Below are positions 26,298 through 35,359 of a stretch of 64,000 bases of DNA, one piece after another. A program made the translations under genes and the position numbers. Every line of letters begins with the position of its first letter. Position 1 is the stretch's first letter. This stretch comes from Galbibacter mesophilus (GTDB lineage: Bacteria; Bacteroidota; Bacteroidia; Flavobacteriales; Flavobacteriaceae): the NCBI RefSeq assembly GCF_023721415.1, contig NZ_JAMQVC010000002.1, positions 868,001 to 932,000 on the forward strand, in the 5' to 3' direction. The notes beneath the pieces are model-generated. The model was not told the origin of the DNA and ran no database searches. It saw nothing but the letters and a program-made list of their open reading frames with translations.

Positions 26298-26340
26298 ATA
26301 TAAAAAACGCCTTACAATTTTTGTAAGGCGTTTTTTATAT
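26298..26340. terminator. Bidirectional intrinsic terminator
   Basis: A perfect 20-bp stem (arms 26298-26317 and 26321-26340, core AACGCCTTACAA) with a three-base loop. The outer six A/T pairs form a U-tract on either strand, so it can end both the plus-strand ugd transcript and the minus-strand gyrA-TPR transcript. Confidence 0.95.
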
Positions 26341-26353
26341 TGTAAATGAAATA

Positions 26354-27625
26354 CTATTGCTCTAAAGTAGCTAATTTTTCTTTCATTTCTTTATACTTAG
26401 CTTGCTCACCAGTAGTTCCATAAATGTTCATTAACGTTCTTACCGCATCAACATTTTTAGGATTGATAGTTAGCAATTTTTCCAAATAAGGAGCAGCTGA
26501 CTTGTAAAGGGCCTCACGCTCTGCCTTCAATTCGTCATAACGCTTGTTATCAGCAGCAGAGTTTCCTAGACCGTTCATTTCTTCAACCATCGCTCTTTCA
26601 TCAGAAAGGATTAAAGAAGCCATGTTTAAATAAACATTTTCATTCTCAGGATCCAATTCCATTGCTTTCTCGTAGTACTCTTGAGCTTTCTCCTTGTTTC
26701 CTTGCTCACCTAGAATAACTCCTAAGTTATAATAAAGCGTTGGATTGTTTGGATCTTTTTGGATAGCTTCCTCCATTAAAGATTGGAATTTAGCTTTATC
26801 TCCCATTTTGATGTACATATTTGCTTCTGTAAGCAATAAGTTAATGTCATCTGGGTTTGCAGCTCTTGCTTCTTTAATAGCTTCAGCAGCTTTCTCAGTT
26901 TCTCCTTTTTCGTTGTAGATCAATGCAATGTTCTTAACGATTTCAGGCATTCTGGATTCTGTTTTTTCTTCCTTAGGATCTGTATACTGACCACTCTTAA
27001 CCATCAAGTCACGGTTTTGCTCAGTCCCTAAGTTTTCAACTTCACCAGTTTCTTTGTTGGTTGCTACATATGCAGTGCTTTCACCTGTATATCCAGCATC
27101 TTTTAATTGCTCGTAATAACCAAGAGCAGTATCAAAATTACCACCGTTTACGGCACTTGAAGCAGCAAAATAAAGATAATCTTGATTATCTGTCATTTCG
27201 TAAGCCATGTGCAGCTTTTTAGCAGCACCTTCAAAATTTTGGTTTTTGTTATCTTCTACAGCAGCATTTACGATGTCTCCAGAAAGGTTGTTAAGAACCT
27301 CATTGGCATCATCTGTATATTTCGTTTTGTAGCTCTTTTCAAACTCAATGGTTTTGTTTAAGAACTCAACTGCTTTTTCATAATCGGCATCTGCCCCACT
27401 CTTCTTGGCAAGATCTGCATACGTTTTACCGGTTAAAAAATAATATTCTGCTTTGTATTTATCATCTGCAGATTCTATGGTAGATGACAAAGCCTGTAAG
27501 GTAGTTTTAGCTTGAGCAGCACTTCCATTATCTAAGGCTTTTTCAGCATCTCTAAGTTCGCTTCTTTGCGCCATTGCAAAAGAAGATACCAATACAGCAG
27601 ACGCTAATAAAACTTGCTTTTTCAT
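26354..27625 (-). CDS. Exported tetratricopeptide-repeat protein
   Basis: 423 residues. The signal peptide (LLASAVLVSSFAMAQ) is followed by repeated TPR helices; the clearest motif is NPTLYYNLGVILGEQGNKEK, followed by AQEYYEKAMELDPENENVY (near residues 290-330), with more degenerate repeats on both sides. The protein is Lys/Glu-rich and periplasmic or surface-associated. It starts 24 bp after gyrA on the same strand, so it is probably read from the gyrA promoter. Function is unknown; TPR proteins of this type are scaffolds in envelope assemblies. Confidence 0.9.
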   Translation of the reverse strand: MKKQVLLASAVLVSSFAMAQRSELRDAEKALDNGSAAQAKTTLQALSSTIESADDKYKAEYYFLTGKTYADLAKKSGADADYEKAVEFLNKTIEFEKSYKTKYTDDANEVLNNLSGDIVNAAVEDNKNQNFEGAAKKLHMAYEMTDNQDYLYFAASSAVNGGNFDTALGYYEQLKDAGYTGESTAYVATNKETGEVENLGTEQNRDLMVKSGQYTDPKEEKTESRMPEIVKNIALIYNEKGETEKAAEAIKEARAANPDDINLLLTEANMYIKMGDKAKFQSLMEEAIQKDPNNPTLYYNLGVILGEQGNKEKAQEYYEKAMELDPENENVYLNMASLILSDERAMVEEMNGLGNSAADNKRYDELKAEREALYKSAAPYLEKLLTINPKNVDAVRTLMNIYGTTGEQAKYKEMKEKLATLEQ

Positions 27626-27649
27626 TGTAAAAAAAATTTGTGTTAAGTG

Positions 27650-30202
27650 TTAATCGTTATTATTGGGTTCATTATCGGCTGATTTAGAATCAATATCTAT
27701 GCCATCTTCGTTAACGTCGATATTGTCTATGTCTTCTATTTCGTCTTCCTCTTTCATTACTTTGGCTACGGCTGCAATAGAATCGTTCTTAAGGTTAATC
27801 AATTTTACCCCCTGAGTAGCACGACCCATTACCCTTAAATCTTCAATAGCCATACGAATAGCTACCCCAGCTTTGGTAATAATCATTAGGTCGTCATCAT
27901 CAGAAACATTCTTAATAGCCACCAAAGCTCCTGTTTTTTCAGTAATGGACATGGTTTTCACACCTTTTCCACCACGGTTGGTAATTCGGTAAACGGCTTC
28001 GCCATCTTCTGGATCGTCCAAATAAGTACGCTTACCATAACCATTTTCAGAAACAACTAAAATATTTTCTTCCAAGTTATGTACAGAAACCATTCCAACC
28101 ACTTCGTCATTGTCATCGGCTAAGGTAATACCACGAACTCCAGAGGCATTTCTACCCATTGGGCGGGTCTTGCTTTCCTCAAAACGTATCGCTTTACCAG
28201 ATTTAACCGCCAACAAAATTTGACTATTACCTGTGGTTAACTTAGCTTCTAACAGCTCATCACCTTCCCGAACCGTTATGGCATTAATACCATTTTGTCT
28301 AGGGCGCGAATATTGCTCCAACGAGGTTTTCTTAACCACCCCTTTGCGGGTTGCCATTATGACAAAATGGCTGTTTATATACTCCTCGTCTTTTAAGTCT
28401 TTCGTACAAATAAACGCTTTAACCTTATCATCTTGCTCGATATTGATCAGGTTTTGAATAGCCCTTCCTTTTGAAGTTTTACTTCCTTCAGGAATTTCGT
28501 ACACCCGCATCCAGAAACATTTTCCTTTTTGGGTAAAGAACAGCATGTATTGGTGGTTCGTTCCAACAAAAAGATGTTCTAGGAAGTCCTCATTTCGGGT
28601 AGATGAACCTTTTTGTCCAACTCCTCCCCTGTTTTGGGTTTTGTACTCTGTAAGCGGAGTTCTCTTAATATATCCAGCATGGGAAATGGTAATAACCACC
28701 TGCTCATCTGGAATCATATCTTCAATGCTTAAATCTCCACCCGCATATTCAATGGTAGAACGTCTTTCGTCACCATATTTATCTTTCACCTCAAGAAGCT
28801 CTTCTTTAATGATTTCCATTCTGCGCTCCTTACGGGCTAGAATATCTTTGCATTCTTCAATAAACTTCATGATCTCTTCATACTCGGTACGAAGTTTATC
28901 CTGCTCCAGTCCGGTAAGCTGTCTCAATCGCATTTCTACGATTGCCTTCGCTTGAACTTCACTTAATTTAAAGCGCTCAATTAACTTCTCACGAGCCTCT
29001 TCAGCATTACTGGAACCACGGATAATGGCGATTACTTCATCAATATTATCAGAAGCAATAATCAATCCTTCCAAAATATGGGCACGCTCTTCCGCTTTGC
29101 GAAGTTCATATTCTGTTCTACGCACCACTACCTCATGACGATGCTCCACAAAATGGTGAATCATGTCTTTAAGGTTAAGCAGTTGCGGTCTTCCTTTTAC
29201 CAATGCAATATTATTTACACTGAAAGAAGACTGTAGCGCCGTATATTTAAATAGTGTGTTTAAAACAATATTTGGAATTGCATCCCTTTTAAGGATGTAA
29301 ACAATACGCATTCCGTTTCTATCCGATTCATCACGGATGTTCGAAATCCCTTCTATTTTTTTGTCATTGATAAGATCGGCAGTTTTCTTAATCATGTCTG
29401 CCTTGTTCACCTGGTAAGGTATTTCGGTCACCACGATACATTCTCTACCATTCACCTCTTCAGTGGTAGCCTTGGCGCGCATAACTACGCGTCCTTTACC
29501 GGTTTTAAAAGCTTCACGAACACCATCGTACCCATAAATTATTCCACCTGTAGGAAAATCCGGGGCTTTTATGTGCTCAATAAGCTCGTCAACTTCAATA
29601 TCGTTGTTTTCTATATAAGCTACAGTCCCGTCCACTACTTCGGATAAATTATGTGGTGGCATATTGGTAGCCATACCTACAGCAATTCCCGAAGCTCCAT
29701 TAATTAATAAGTTAGGAACTCTTGTAGGAAGAACTTTAGGTTCTTTTAGAGTATCATCAAAATTTAGTTGGTGGTCTACAGTATCTTTGTCGATATCGGC
29801 AAGCATATCTTCCGATATTTTTCGCATACGCGCTTCTGTATAACGCATCGCTGCCGGACTATCTCCATCAATAGAACCAAAATTCCCTTGTCCGTCTACC
29901 ATCATATAACGCAAGCTCCAACTCTGAGCCATACGCACCATAGTATCATAAACAGAAGTATCTCCGTGTGGGTGATACTTACCTAATACCTCTCCTACAA
30001 TTCTCGCAGATTTTTTATAAGAACTGTTAGATCTAACCCCCAGTTCATGCATCCCGAATAAAACTCTTCGGTGAACTGGTTTTAATCCGTCCCTAACATC
30101 TGGTAGCGCACGTGACACAATGACTGACATCGAATAATCGATATAAGCCGATTTCATCTCGTCCTCAATATTAATAGGGATCAGCTTTTCTCCTTCTGCC
30201 AT
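27650..30202 (-). CDS. gyrA: DNA gyrase subunit A
   Basis: 850 residues, full length. The N-terminus has [20 protein letters not shown] and the quinolone-resistance region [17 protein letters not shown]. The catalytic tyrosine is Y121 in [10 protein letters not shown]. At the position equivalent to E. coli Ser83 there is Thr82, and the acidic residue equivalent to Asp87 is kept, so no classical resistance substitution is seen. The C-terminal beta-pinwheel contains a GyrA-box-like [10 protein letters not shown] and ends in a very acidic tail. With GyrB (not in the window) it introduces negative supercoils using ATP. It is followed by the TPR gene after 24 bp. Confidence 0.98.
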   Translation of the reverse strand: MAEGEKLIPINIEDEMKSAYIDYSMSVIVSRALPDVRDGLKPVHRRVLFGMHELGVRSNSSYKKSARIVGEVLGKYHPHGDTSVYDTMVRMAQSWSLRYMMVDGQGNFGSIDGDSPAAMRYTEARMRKISEDMLADIDKDTVDHQLNFDDTLKEPKVLPTRVPNLLINGASGIAVGMATNMPPHNLSEVVDGTVAYIENNDIEVDELIEHIKAPDFPTGGIIYGYDGVREAFKTGKGRVVMRAKATTEEVNGRECIVVTEIPYQVNKADMIKKTADLINDKKIEGISNIRDESDRNGMRIVYILKRDAIPNIVLNTLFKYTALQSSFSVNNIALVKGRPQLLNLKDMIHHFVEHRHEVVVRRTEYELRKAEERAHILEGLIIASDNIDEVIAIIRGSSNAEEAREKLIERFKLSEVQAKAIVEMRLRQLTGLEQDKLRTEYEEIMKFIEECKDILARKERRMEIIKEELLEVKDKYGDERRSTIEYAGGDLSIEDMIPDEQVVITISHAGYIKRTPLTEYKTQNRGGVGQKGSSTRNEDFLEHLFVGTNHQYMLFFTQKGKCFWMRVYEIPEGSKTSKGRAIQNLINIEQDDKVKAFICTKDLKDEEYINSHFVIMATRKGVVKKTSLEQYSRPRQNGINAITVREGDELLEAKLTTGNSQILLAVKSGKAIRFEESKTRPMGRNASGVRGITLADDNDEVVGMVSVHNLEENILVVSENGYGKRTYLDDPEDGEAVYRITNRGGKGVKTMSITEKTGALVAIKNVSDDDDLMIITKAGVAIRMAIEDLRVMGRATQGVKLINLKNDSIAAVAKVMKEEDEIEDIDNIDVNEDGIDIDSKSADNEPNNND

Positions 30203-30471
30203 ATTAAATATTTATTTATGGTTTAATTATAAATCGTGCCAATATACGCATTTTATGAACGCTTTCGGGTGTTGACACCTGCTTTTTTCATGTTTTTATC
30301 AACAAAAGAAACCGCTCGAAACGTTAATAAAATCAATGTTAATTTTTTTGATTTTGACGCTTTTTTTTGTCTATTAGCTAAAACTAGTCTTAAATGATAT
30401 AAATTAAGGTATAGTTTTTGCCTACTTATAGTTGTTTTACTATTTTTAATTGAAGAAAGAAAGGAAGAAGT

Positions 30472-33024
30472 ATGGATGATAATTTTTCACCTAGAGTAAA
30501 AGATGTAATTGCCTACAGTAAAGAAGAAGCTCTGCGTTTAGGGCACGACTTTATTGGGACGGAACATCTCATGCTCGGACTTTTGCGTGATGGAAACGGA
30601 AAAGCAATAGATATTTTAACAGCATTAAGCATAGATTTAGAACACTTAAGAAGGAAAGTAGAAATATTGAGTCCCTCCAATCCTGCAGTGGGAGTAGCGG
30701 CAAATGATAAACGCAACCTACACCTTACAAGACAGGCAGAACGTGCTTTAAAAACAACTTTTTTAGAAGCAAAACTATTTCAAAGTTCGTCAATCAATAC
30801 GGCTCATTTGTTACTTTGTATTCTTCGGAATGAAAACGATCCGACTACAAAGCTGCTCAACAGGCTTAAAATTGACTATGATAATGTTAAAGAACAATTT
30901 AAGCTTATGATTACAAGTGATGACGATTATATAGATTCTCCAGCTGCCGAGTCATTTTCGGATGAAACCGGCGCAGGCGATGAAGGAAGGGACAATCCTT
31001 TTGGAAGCTCAGGAAATGCTCCTAAGTCCAATAAAAAATCGAAAACCCCTGTTCTGGATAATTTCGGAAGGGACCTTACGCAACTTGCGGAAGAGGACAA
31101 ACTCGACCCAGTGGTTGGTAGGGAAAAAGAGATTGAGAGGGTTTCGCAAATTCTAAGCCGAAGAAAAAAGAACAATCCGCTCCTTATCGGGGAACCCGGA
31201 GTTGGTAAAAGTGCTATTGCCGAAGGATTGGCGTTACGTATTGTTAAAAAGAAAGTATCTAGAATTCTTTATAACAAACGAGTAGTAACGCTCGATTTGG
31301 CTTCTTTGGTTGCTGGAACCAAGTACCGCGGACAGTTTGAAGAACGTATGAAAGCGGTAATGAACGAACTGGAAAAGAATGATGATATCATTTTATTTAT
31401 AGATGAAATTCACACCATAGTAGGTGCTGGTGGCGCTACGGGAAGTTTAGATGCTTCTAATATGTTTAAACCTGCATTGGCAAGAGGTGAAATTCAATGT
31501 ATTGGTGCTACTACGCTAGATGAATACAGACAGTATATTGAAAAGGACGGTGCTTTGGAAAGAAGATTCCAAAAAGTAATTGTGGAGCCTACTTCTGTTG
31601 AAGAAACCATCGAAATCCTTAACAATATTAAGGACAAGTACGAGGAGCATCACAACGTGACTTATACTGATGAAGCCATTGAAGCTTGTGTAAAACTTAC
31701 GAATAGGTATTTGACGGATCGTTTTTTACCAGACAAAGCAATTGATGCCTTAGACGAAGCAGGTTCTAGGGTTCACATTACCAACATGGAAGTTCCTAAG
31801 CAAATCCTTGAGCTGGAAAAACAGTTGGAAGAAGTAAAAGAGCTTAAAAATTCTGTCGTTAAAAAACAGAAGTATGAAGAGGCAGCTAAACTTCGTGATG
31901 ACGAAAAACGTCTTGAAAAGGATTTATCCATAGCGCAGGAAAAATGGGAAGAAGAAAGCAAACTTCATAGGGAAACGGTTACTGATGAAAGCGTTGCCGA
32001 TGTAGTATCTATGATGAGCGGCGTTCCTGTTACCAGGATTGCCCAAGCGGAAAGCTCAAAATTGGCACAGTTACCAGAACTTATTAAAGGAAAAGTCATC
32101 GGTCAAGATGAAGCTGTTGGTAAAGTTGTAAAAGCAATTCAAAGAAATAGAGCCGGATTAAAAGACCCAGATAAACCTATTGGTTCATTTATATTTTTAG
32201 GTCAGACTGGTGTCGGTAAAACACAGTTAGCCAAAGTATTGGCCAACAAATTATTCGACTCGGTTGATGCCCTCATTCGAATCGACATGAGTGAATACAT
32301 GGAGAAATTTGCGGTTTCAAGATTGATTGGAGCGCCTCCGGGATATGTTGGTTATGAAGAAGGTGGTCAACTTACGGAAAAAGTAAGAAGAAAGCCATAC
32401 GCTGTAATCCTTTTGGATGAGGTAGAAAAAGCGCACCCTGACGTGTTCAATATGCTTCTTCAAGTACTGGATGATGGTTATATTACCGATAGTTTGGGAA
32501 GAAAAATTGATTTTAGAAACACTATTATCATAATGACCTCCAATATTGGTGCGCGTCAACTTAAAGATTTTGGTCAGGGAGTTGGTTTTGGAACTTCTGC
32601 CAAAAAGGCACAAGCCGATGCTCATTCAAGAAGTGTTATTGAAAATGCACTTAAAAAGGCGTTTGCTCCTGAATTCTTAAACAGAATTGATGATGTAGTA
32701 GTTTTCAATCCTTTGGAAAAAGAAGATATCTTCAAGATTATTGACATAGAATTGGAAAGACTTTACATCAGAATTAGTGGTCTTGGCTACAACTTGAAAT
32801 TAACAGATAAAGCCAAAGATTACATTGCTGAAAAAGGATTCGACAAGCAATATGGTGCTCGACCGCTAAAAAGAGCCATTCAAAAATATATTGAAGATGC
32901 CTTGGCGGAAGAAATTATCACATCCAAACTTTCAGAAGGCGACAGCATTCTAATGGATTTGGATACTGATAAAGATGAACTTACTGTGGATATTAAAAAA
33001 GCAGAAAAATCCACTGAATCTTAA
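30472..33024 (+). CDS. clpC: ATP-dependent Clp protease ATP-binding subunit ClpC
   Basis: 850 residues. Two Clp N repeats (residues 1-145), an acidic linker, AAA-1 with Walker A GEPGVGKSAIAEG near 240 and Walker B IILFIDEIHTIVGAG, a UVR-like middle segment (KQKYEEAAKLRDDEKRLEKD near 465), and AAA-2 with GQTGVGKTQLAK near 577. A VGF tripeptide (GQGVGFG, near 705) fits the ClpP-docking loop. It unfolds substrates for ClpP (not in this window). It is a single gene with its own promoter region, divergent from gyrA, and ends before a strong terminator. Confidence 0.97.
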   Translation: MDDNFSPRVKDVIAYSKEEALRLGHDFIGTEHLMLGLLRDGNGKAIDILTALSIDLEHLRRKVEILSPSNPAVGVAANDKRNLHLTRQAERALKTTFLEAKLFQSSSINTAHLLLCILRNENDPTTKLLNRLKIDYDNVKEQFKLMITSDDDYIDSPAAESFSDETGAGDEGRDNPFGSSGNAPKSNKKSKTPVLDNFGRDLTQLAEEDKLDPVVGREKEIERVSQILSRRKKNNPLLIGEPGVGKSAIAEGLALRIVKKKVSRILYNKRVVTLDLASLVAGTKYRGQFEERMKAVMNELEKNDDIILFIDEIHTIVGAGGATGSLDASNMFKPALARGEIQCIGATTLDEYRQYIEKDGALERRFQKVIVEPTSVEETIEILNNIKDKYEEHHNVTYTDEAIEACVKLTNRYLTDRFLPDKAIDALDEAGSRVHITNMEVPKQILELEKQLEEVKELKNSVVKKQKYEEAAKLRDDEKRLEKDLSIAQEKWEEESKLHRETVTDESVADVVSMMSGVPVTRIAQAESSKLAQLPELIKGKVIGQDEAVGKVVKAIQRNRAGLKDPDKPIGSFIFLGQTGVGKTQLAKVLANKLFDSVDALIRIDMSEYMEKFAVSRLIGAPPGYVGYEEGGQLTEKVRRKPYAVILLDEVEKAHPDVFNMLLQVLDDGYITDSLGRKIDFRNTIIIMTSNIGARQLKDFGQGVGFGTSAKKAQADAHSRSVIENALKKAFAPEFLNRIDDVVVFNPLEKEDIFKIIDIELERLYIRISGLGYNLKLTDKAKDYIAEKGFDKQYGARPLKRAIQKYIEDALAEEIITSKLSEGDSILMDLDTDKDELTVDIKKAEKSTES

Positions 33025-33316
33025 AATAGATATTACACCGGAGGCAGACTGAATTTATCAGTAGTTCTTCCGTGTATCTATCAAAAAATAAAGAATCTCA
33101 CCCCAGTGGGTAGAAAACTTAATAATTATTTATAACGTGCGGTCTTTCACCGCACGTTTTTTTATTTAATTTTACTCCCTCCATTTTTCTTCTTAAATTA
33201 GAAGAATAATGGTTTTTCTCGCGCTAATTCAATACAATCTGTAGGCACCCAATACACGGTCCTGCATTTTATTTTCAAGAGAAAGCAAATCAAAATTAGT
33301 TACTAAAAAAAATTAA
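33025..33316. other. Intergenic region after clpC
   Basis: It contains a small hairpin (ACTGA-N5-TCAGT, 33047-33061) inside a longer imperfect pairing, then the strong terminator at 33135-33163. The rest, up to the next ATG at 33317, shows no gene or clear promoter. Confidence 0.6.
33135..33163 (+). terminator. Intrinsic terminator of clpC
   Basis: A nine-bp stem ACGTGCGGT / ACCGCACGT with a five-base loop (CTTTC), directly followed by a run of seven T, located about 110 bp after the clpC stop. Confidence 0.95.
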
Positions 33317-34693
33317 ATGAGCAACAAAACAATTATTGGTAGCCAAGAATGGGTTTCATTACCAGAGTTAGATATATCAACCATCAAAGTACGCGTAGAT
33401 AGTGGCGCCAAAACATCGGCACTGCACGCGGTCAACATACAGCCTTTTCAAAGAAATAAAGATACTTGGGTTACTTTTGATGTATATCCCATTCAGCACA
33501 ATGGAAAAAAAGTGATTCATTGTGAAGCCATGGTTGTAGATAAAAGGGTTATTAAAAGCTCAACAGGTACGCGGGAAAACCGATATATCATTAAAACCTC
33601 ATTAAATATTAATGATACTTCTTGGGATATTGAAGTATCCCTCACCAATCGCGACAGCATGGGTTACCGTATGTTGCTGGGAAGAGAAGCCATGATGGGA
33701 AGACTTATTGTAGATCCTGAGAGCAGTTTTATGTTGGGAGATCTTAGCGATGAGGATGTAAATAAAAGATACAAGGCGAATGTTCAAAATCAAGGCGGAC
33801 TTAAAATTGGGCTTTTGGCCAGTAATCCAAACTTATACAGTAATAGAAGAATTATTGAAGCCGGTGAACGTTTAGGGCACGAAGTTGAGTTTTTCAATAT
33901 TCGCCAATGCTACATGAAGTTGGACGCAGAAACTCCGGAAATCCACTATCGGGGTGGAAAAATTTTAAACGACCTAGATGCAATTATCCCAAGAATACGG
34001 CCTAGTATGACATATTATGGCTGTTCTTTGGCGCGACATTTTGAATCTATCAACATAGCTTGTTTGAACAAAGCAGAATCGATACGTCAGTCAAGGGACA
34101 AACTTTTTTCACTTCAATTATTGCTGAAAAATGGAGTTAGCATCCCTACCACAGGTTTTGCAAATTCTCCACTGGATACGAATGACCTTATTAAAATGGT
34201 TGGTGGTTCACCGCTAATCATCAAACTATTAGAAGGTACACAAGGTAAAGGAGTTGTCTTAGCAGAAACTAAAAAAGCTGCTGAGAGCGTAATCAATGCC
34301 TTTAAAAGTCTCAACGCCTATATACTGGTACAAGAGTTTATAAAAGAAGCAAATGGTAAGGATTTGCGTATTTTTGTAATCGACGGTAAAGTGGTTGCCG
34401 CTATGCAAAGAGAAGCACCTCCAGGAGAGTTTAGGGCAAATATGCATCTTGGTGGGACTGCATCGATTGTTAAACTTTCTTCCGCAGAAAAAAGAATCGC
34501 TATAAAAGCTACAAAAGCCATGGGACTGGATGTTGCAGGCGTTGATATTATTCGTTCTTCAAAAGGACCTTTGTTGTTGGAAGTTAACTCTTCTCCTGGT
34601 TTAGAAGGTATCGAAACAGCTACTGATATAGACATTGCCGGACTCATGATTAAATCTATTGAGAAAAAATTAAATTGGAAACCAAATAAATAG
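33317..34693 (+). CDS. Retropepsin-like (RimB/DUF785) domain fused to RimK-type ATP-grasp ligase
   Basis: 458 residues, a two-domain fusion. Residues 1-150 are the putative protease domain PF05618, with IKVRVDSGAKTSALHAVNI carrying the Asp-Ser-Gly-Ala motif of aspartic (retropepsin-like) peptidases and RMLLGREAMMG further on. Residues 160-455 are a RimK ATP-grasp: KIGLLASNPNLYSNRRIIEA, IIPRIRPSMTYYGCSLARHF, TQGKGVVLAE and LLLEVNSSPGLEGIE. In proteobacteria RimK adds glutamates to the C-terminus of ribosomal protein S6. Here S6 (62010) does not end in Glu-Glu, so the substrate may differ. It is monocistronic and ends at a terminator. Confidence 0.9.
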   Translation: MSNKTIIGSQEWVSLPELDISTIKVRVDSGAKTSALHAVNIQPFQRNKDTWVTFDVYPIQHNGKKVIHCEAMVVDKRVIKSSTGTRENRYIIKTSLNINDTSWDIEVSLTNRDSMGYRMLLGREAMMGRLIVDPESSFMLGDLSDEDVNKRYKANVQNQGGLKIGLLASNPNLYSNRRIIEAGERLGHEVEFFNIRQCYMKLDAETPEIHYRGGKILNDLDAIIPRIRPSMTYYGCSLARHFESINIACLNKAESIRQSRDKLFSLQLLLKNGVSIPTTGFANSPLDTNDLIKMVGGSPLIIKLLEGTQGKGVVLAETKKAAESVINAFKSLNAYILVQEFIKEANGKDLRIFVIDGKVVAAMQREAPPGEFRANMHLGGTASIVKLSSAEKRIAIKATKAMGLDVAGVDIIRSSKGPLLLEVNSSPGLEGIETATDIDIAGLMIKSIEKKLNWKPNK

Positions 34694-34730
34694 ATTTTCA
34701 TCCGCAGTTTACTCACTGATAATCAAACTA

Positions 34731-34770
34731 ATAATATTGCCTTTCTTTTTCGGAAGGCAATATTATTTTG
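34731..34770 (+). terminator. Intrinsic terminator after the RimK-like gene
   Basis: ATAATATTGCCTT (34731-34743) pairs with AAGGCAATATTAT (34754-34766) around a ten-base loop, followed by TTTTG. It is about 40 bp after the stop codon. Confidence 0.88.
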
Positions 34771-34915
34771 TAAATTATACAAACGAGAATTTTTTTTGAG
34801 AATAATAGATCTGACTGCGATCATCCATTTCAAATTTGAAATGGTATTAAAACCAATAAAACAGGTAGTTAATCTAATATTACTCAAATGAAGTAAATGT
34901 TATTTGAAAACCAAT

Positions 34916-34923
34916 TAATTTTG
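34916..34923 (+). promoter_or_regulatory. Candidate -7 box very close to start codon
   Basis: TAATTTTG fits TANNTTTG fully, with no TTG at the usual -33 distance. If used, transcription would begin at or very near the ATG at 34928. Confidence 0.25.
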
Positions 34924-34927
34924 TGCC

Positions 34928-35326
34928 ATGAATGTTGTTGCGGATAATTATAAGCTTATAAAGTCCTACAATTTGGACTTTGGCACGGTAGAGATATACT
35001 CGAAATTTGCTATTGGTATAATTAAGGATGGAGTTGATTTAACACTTGAAAATATCTCTGACTTAGCAACTGTGGCAGACGTCCACTTTAGGGAACAGGA
35101 TTTTGGGTACATTTCACTACGTAAAAACTCCTACGCTATTAATCCCGCATTGTACAATTACATTAAAGAACTTTCCAACTTAAAGTCGGTCGCTATTGTT
35201 TCTGATAAAGAAATTTTCAAACATAATTTCAAGATTGAAAAGTATTTCTACGGAAAAGAAATGGCTTTATTTAAAAACGTGAAAAGTGCTGTTGAATGGA
35301 CGATTGACACAATCGAAGCGAACTAA
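34928..35326 (+). CDS. Small STAS/SpoIIAA-like protein, function unknown
   Basis: 132 residues, no signal peptide or membrane span, so cytoplasmic. The fold reads as alternating beta strands and helices (FGTVEIYSKFAIGIIKDG, FGYISLRKNSYAINPALYNY, KSVAIVSDKEIF), like the STAS-like proteins common and uncharacterised in Bacteroidetes. There is no obvious phosphorylatable Ser in an SpoIIAA context. A perfect -7 box (TAATTTTG, 34916-34923) ends five bases before the ATG, so the transcript may have almost no leader, or the true start may lie further in. It is convergent with hutH. Confidence 0.7.
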   Translation: MNVVADNYKLIKSYNLDFGTVEIYSKFAIGIIKDGVDLTLENISDLATVADVHFREQDFGYISLRKNSYAINPALYNYIKELSNLKSVAIVSDKEIFKHNFKIEKYFYGKEMALFKNVKSAVEWTIDTIEAN

Positions 35327-35359
35327 CAGCTAACTCTTCAGAAAAAAGATTAAACTCCG

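Noticed and set aside
29941-29970. Quinolone-resistance substitution in gyrA
   Set aside because: Thr at the Ser83 position is normal for many Bacteroidetes and the Asp87 equivalent is intact.
30241-30471. Riboswitch or structured leader before clpC or gyrA
   Set aside because: The region is T-rich with no stable hairpin and no clear consensus promoter; nothing could be supported.
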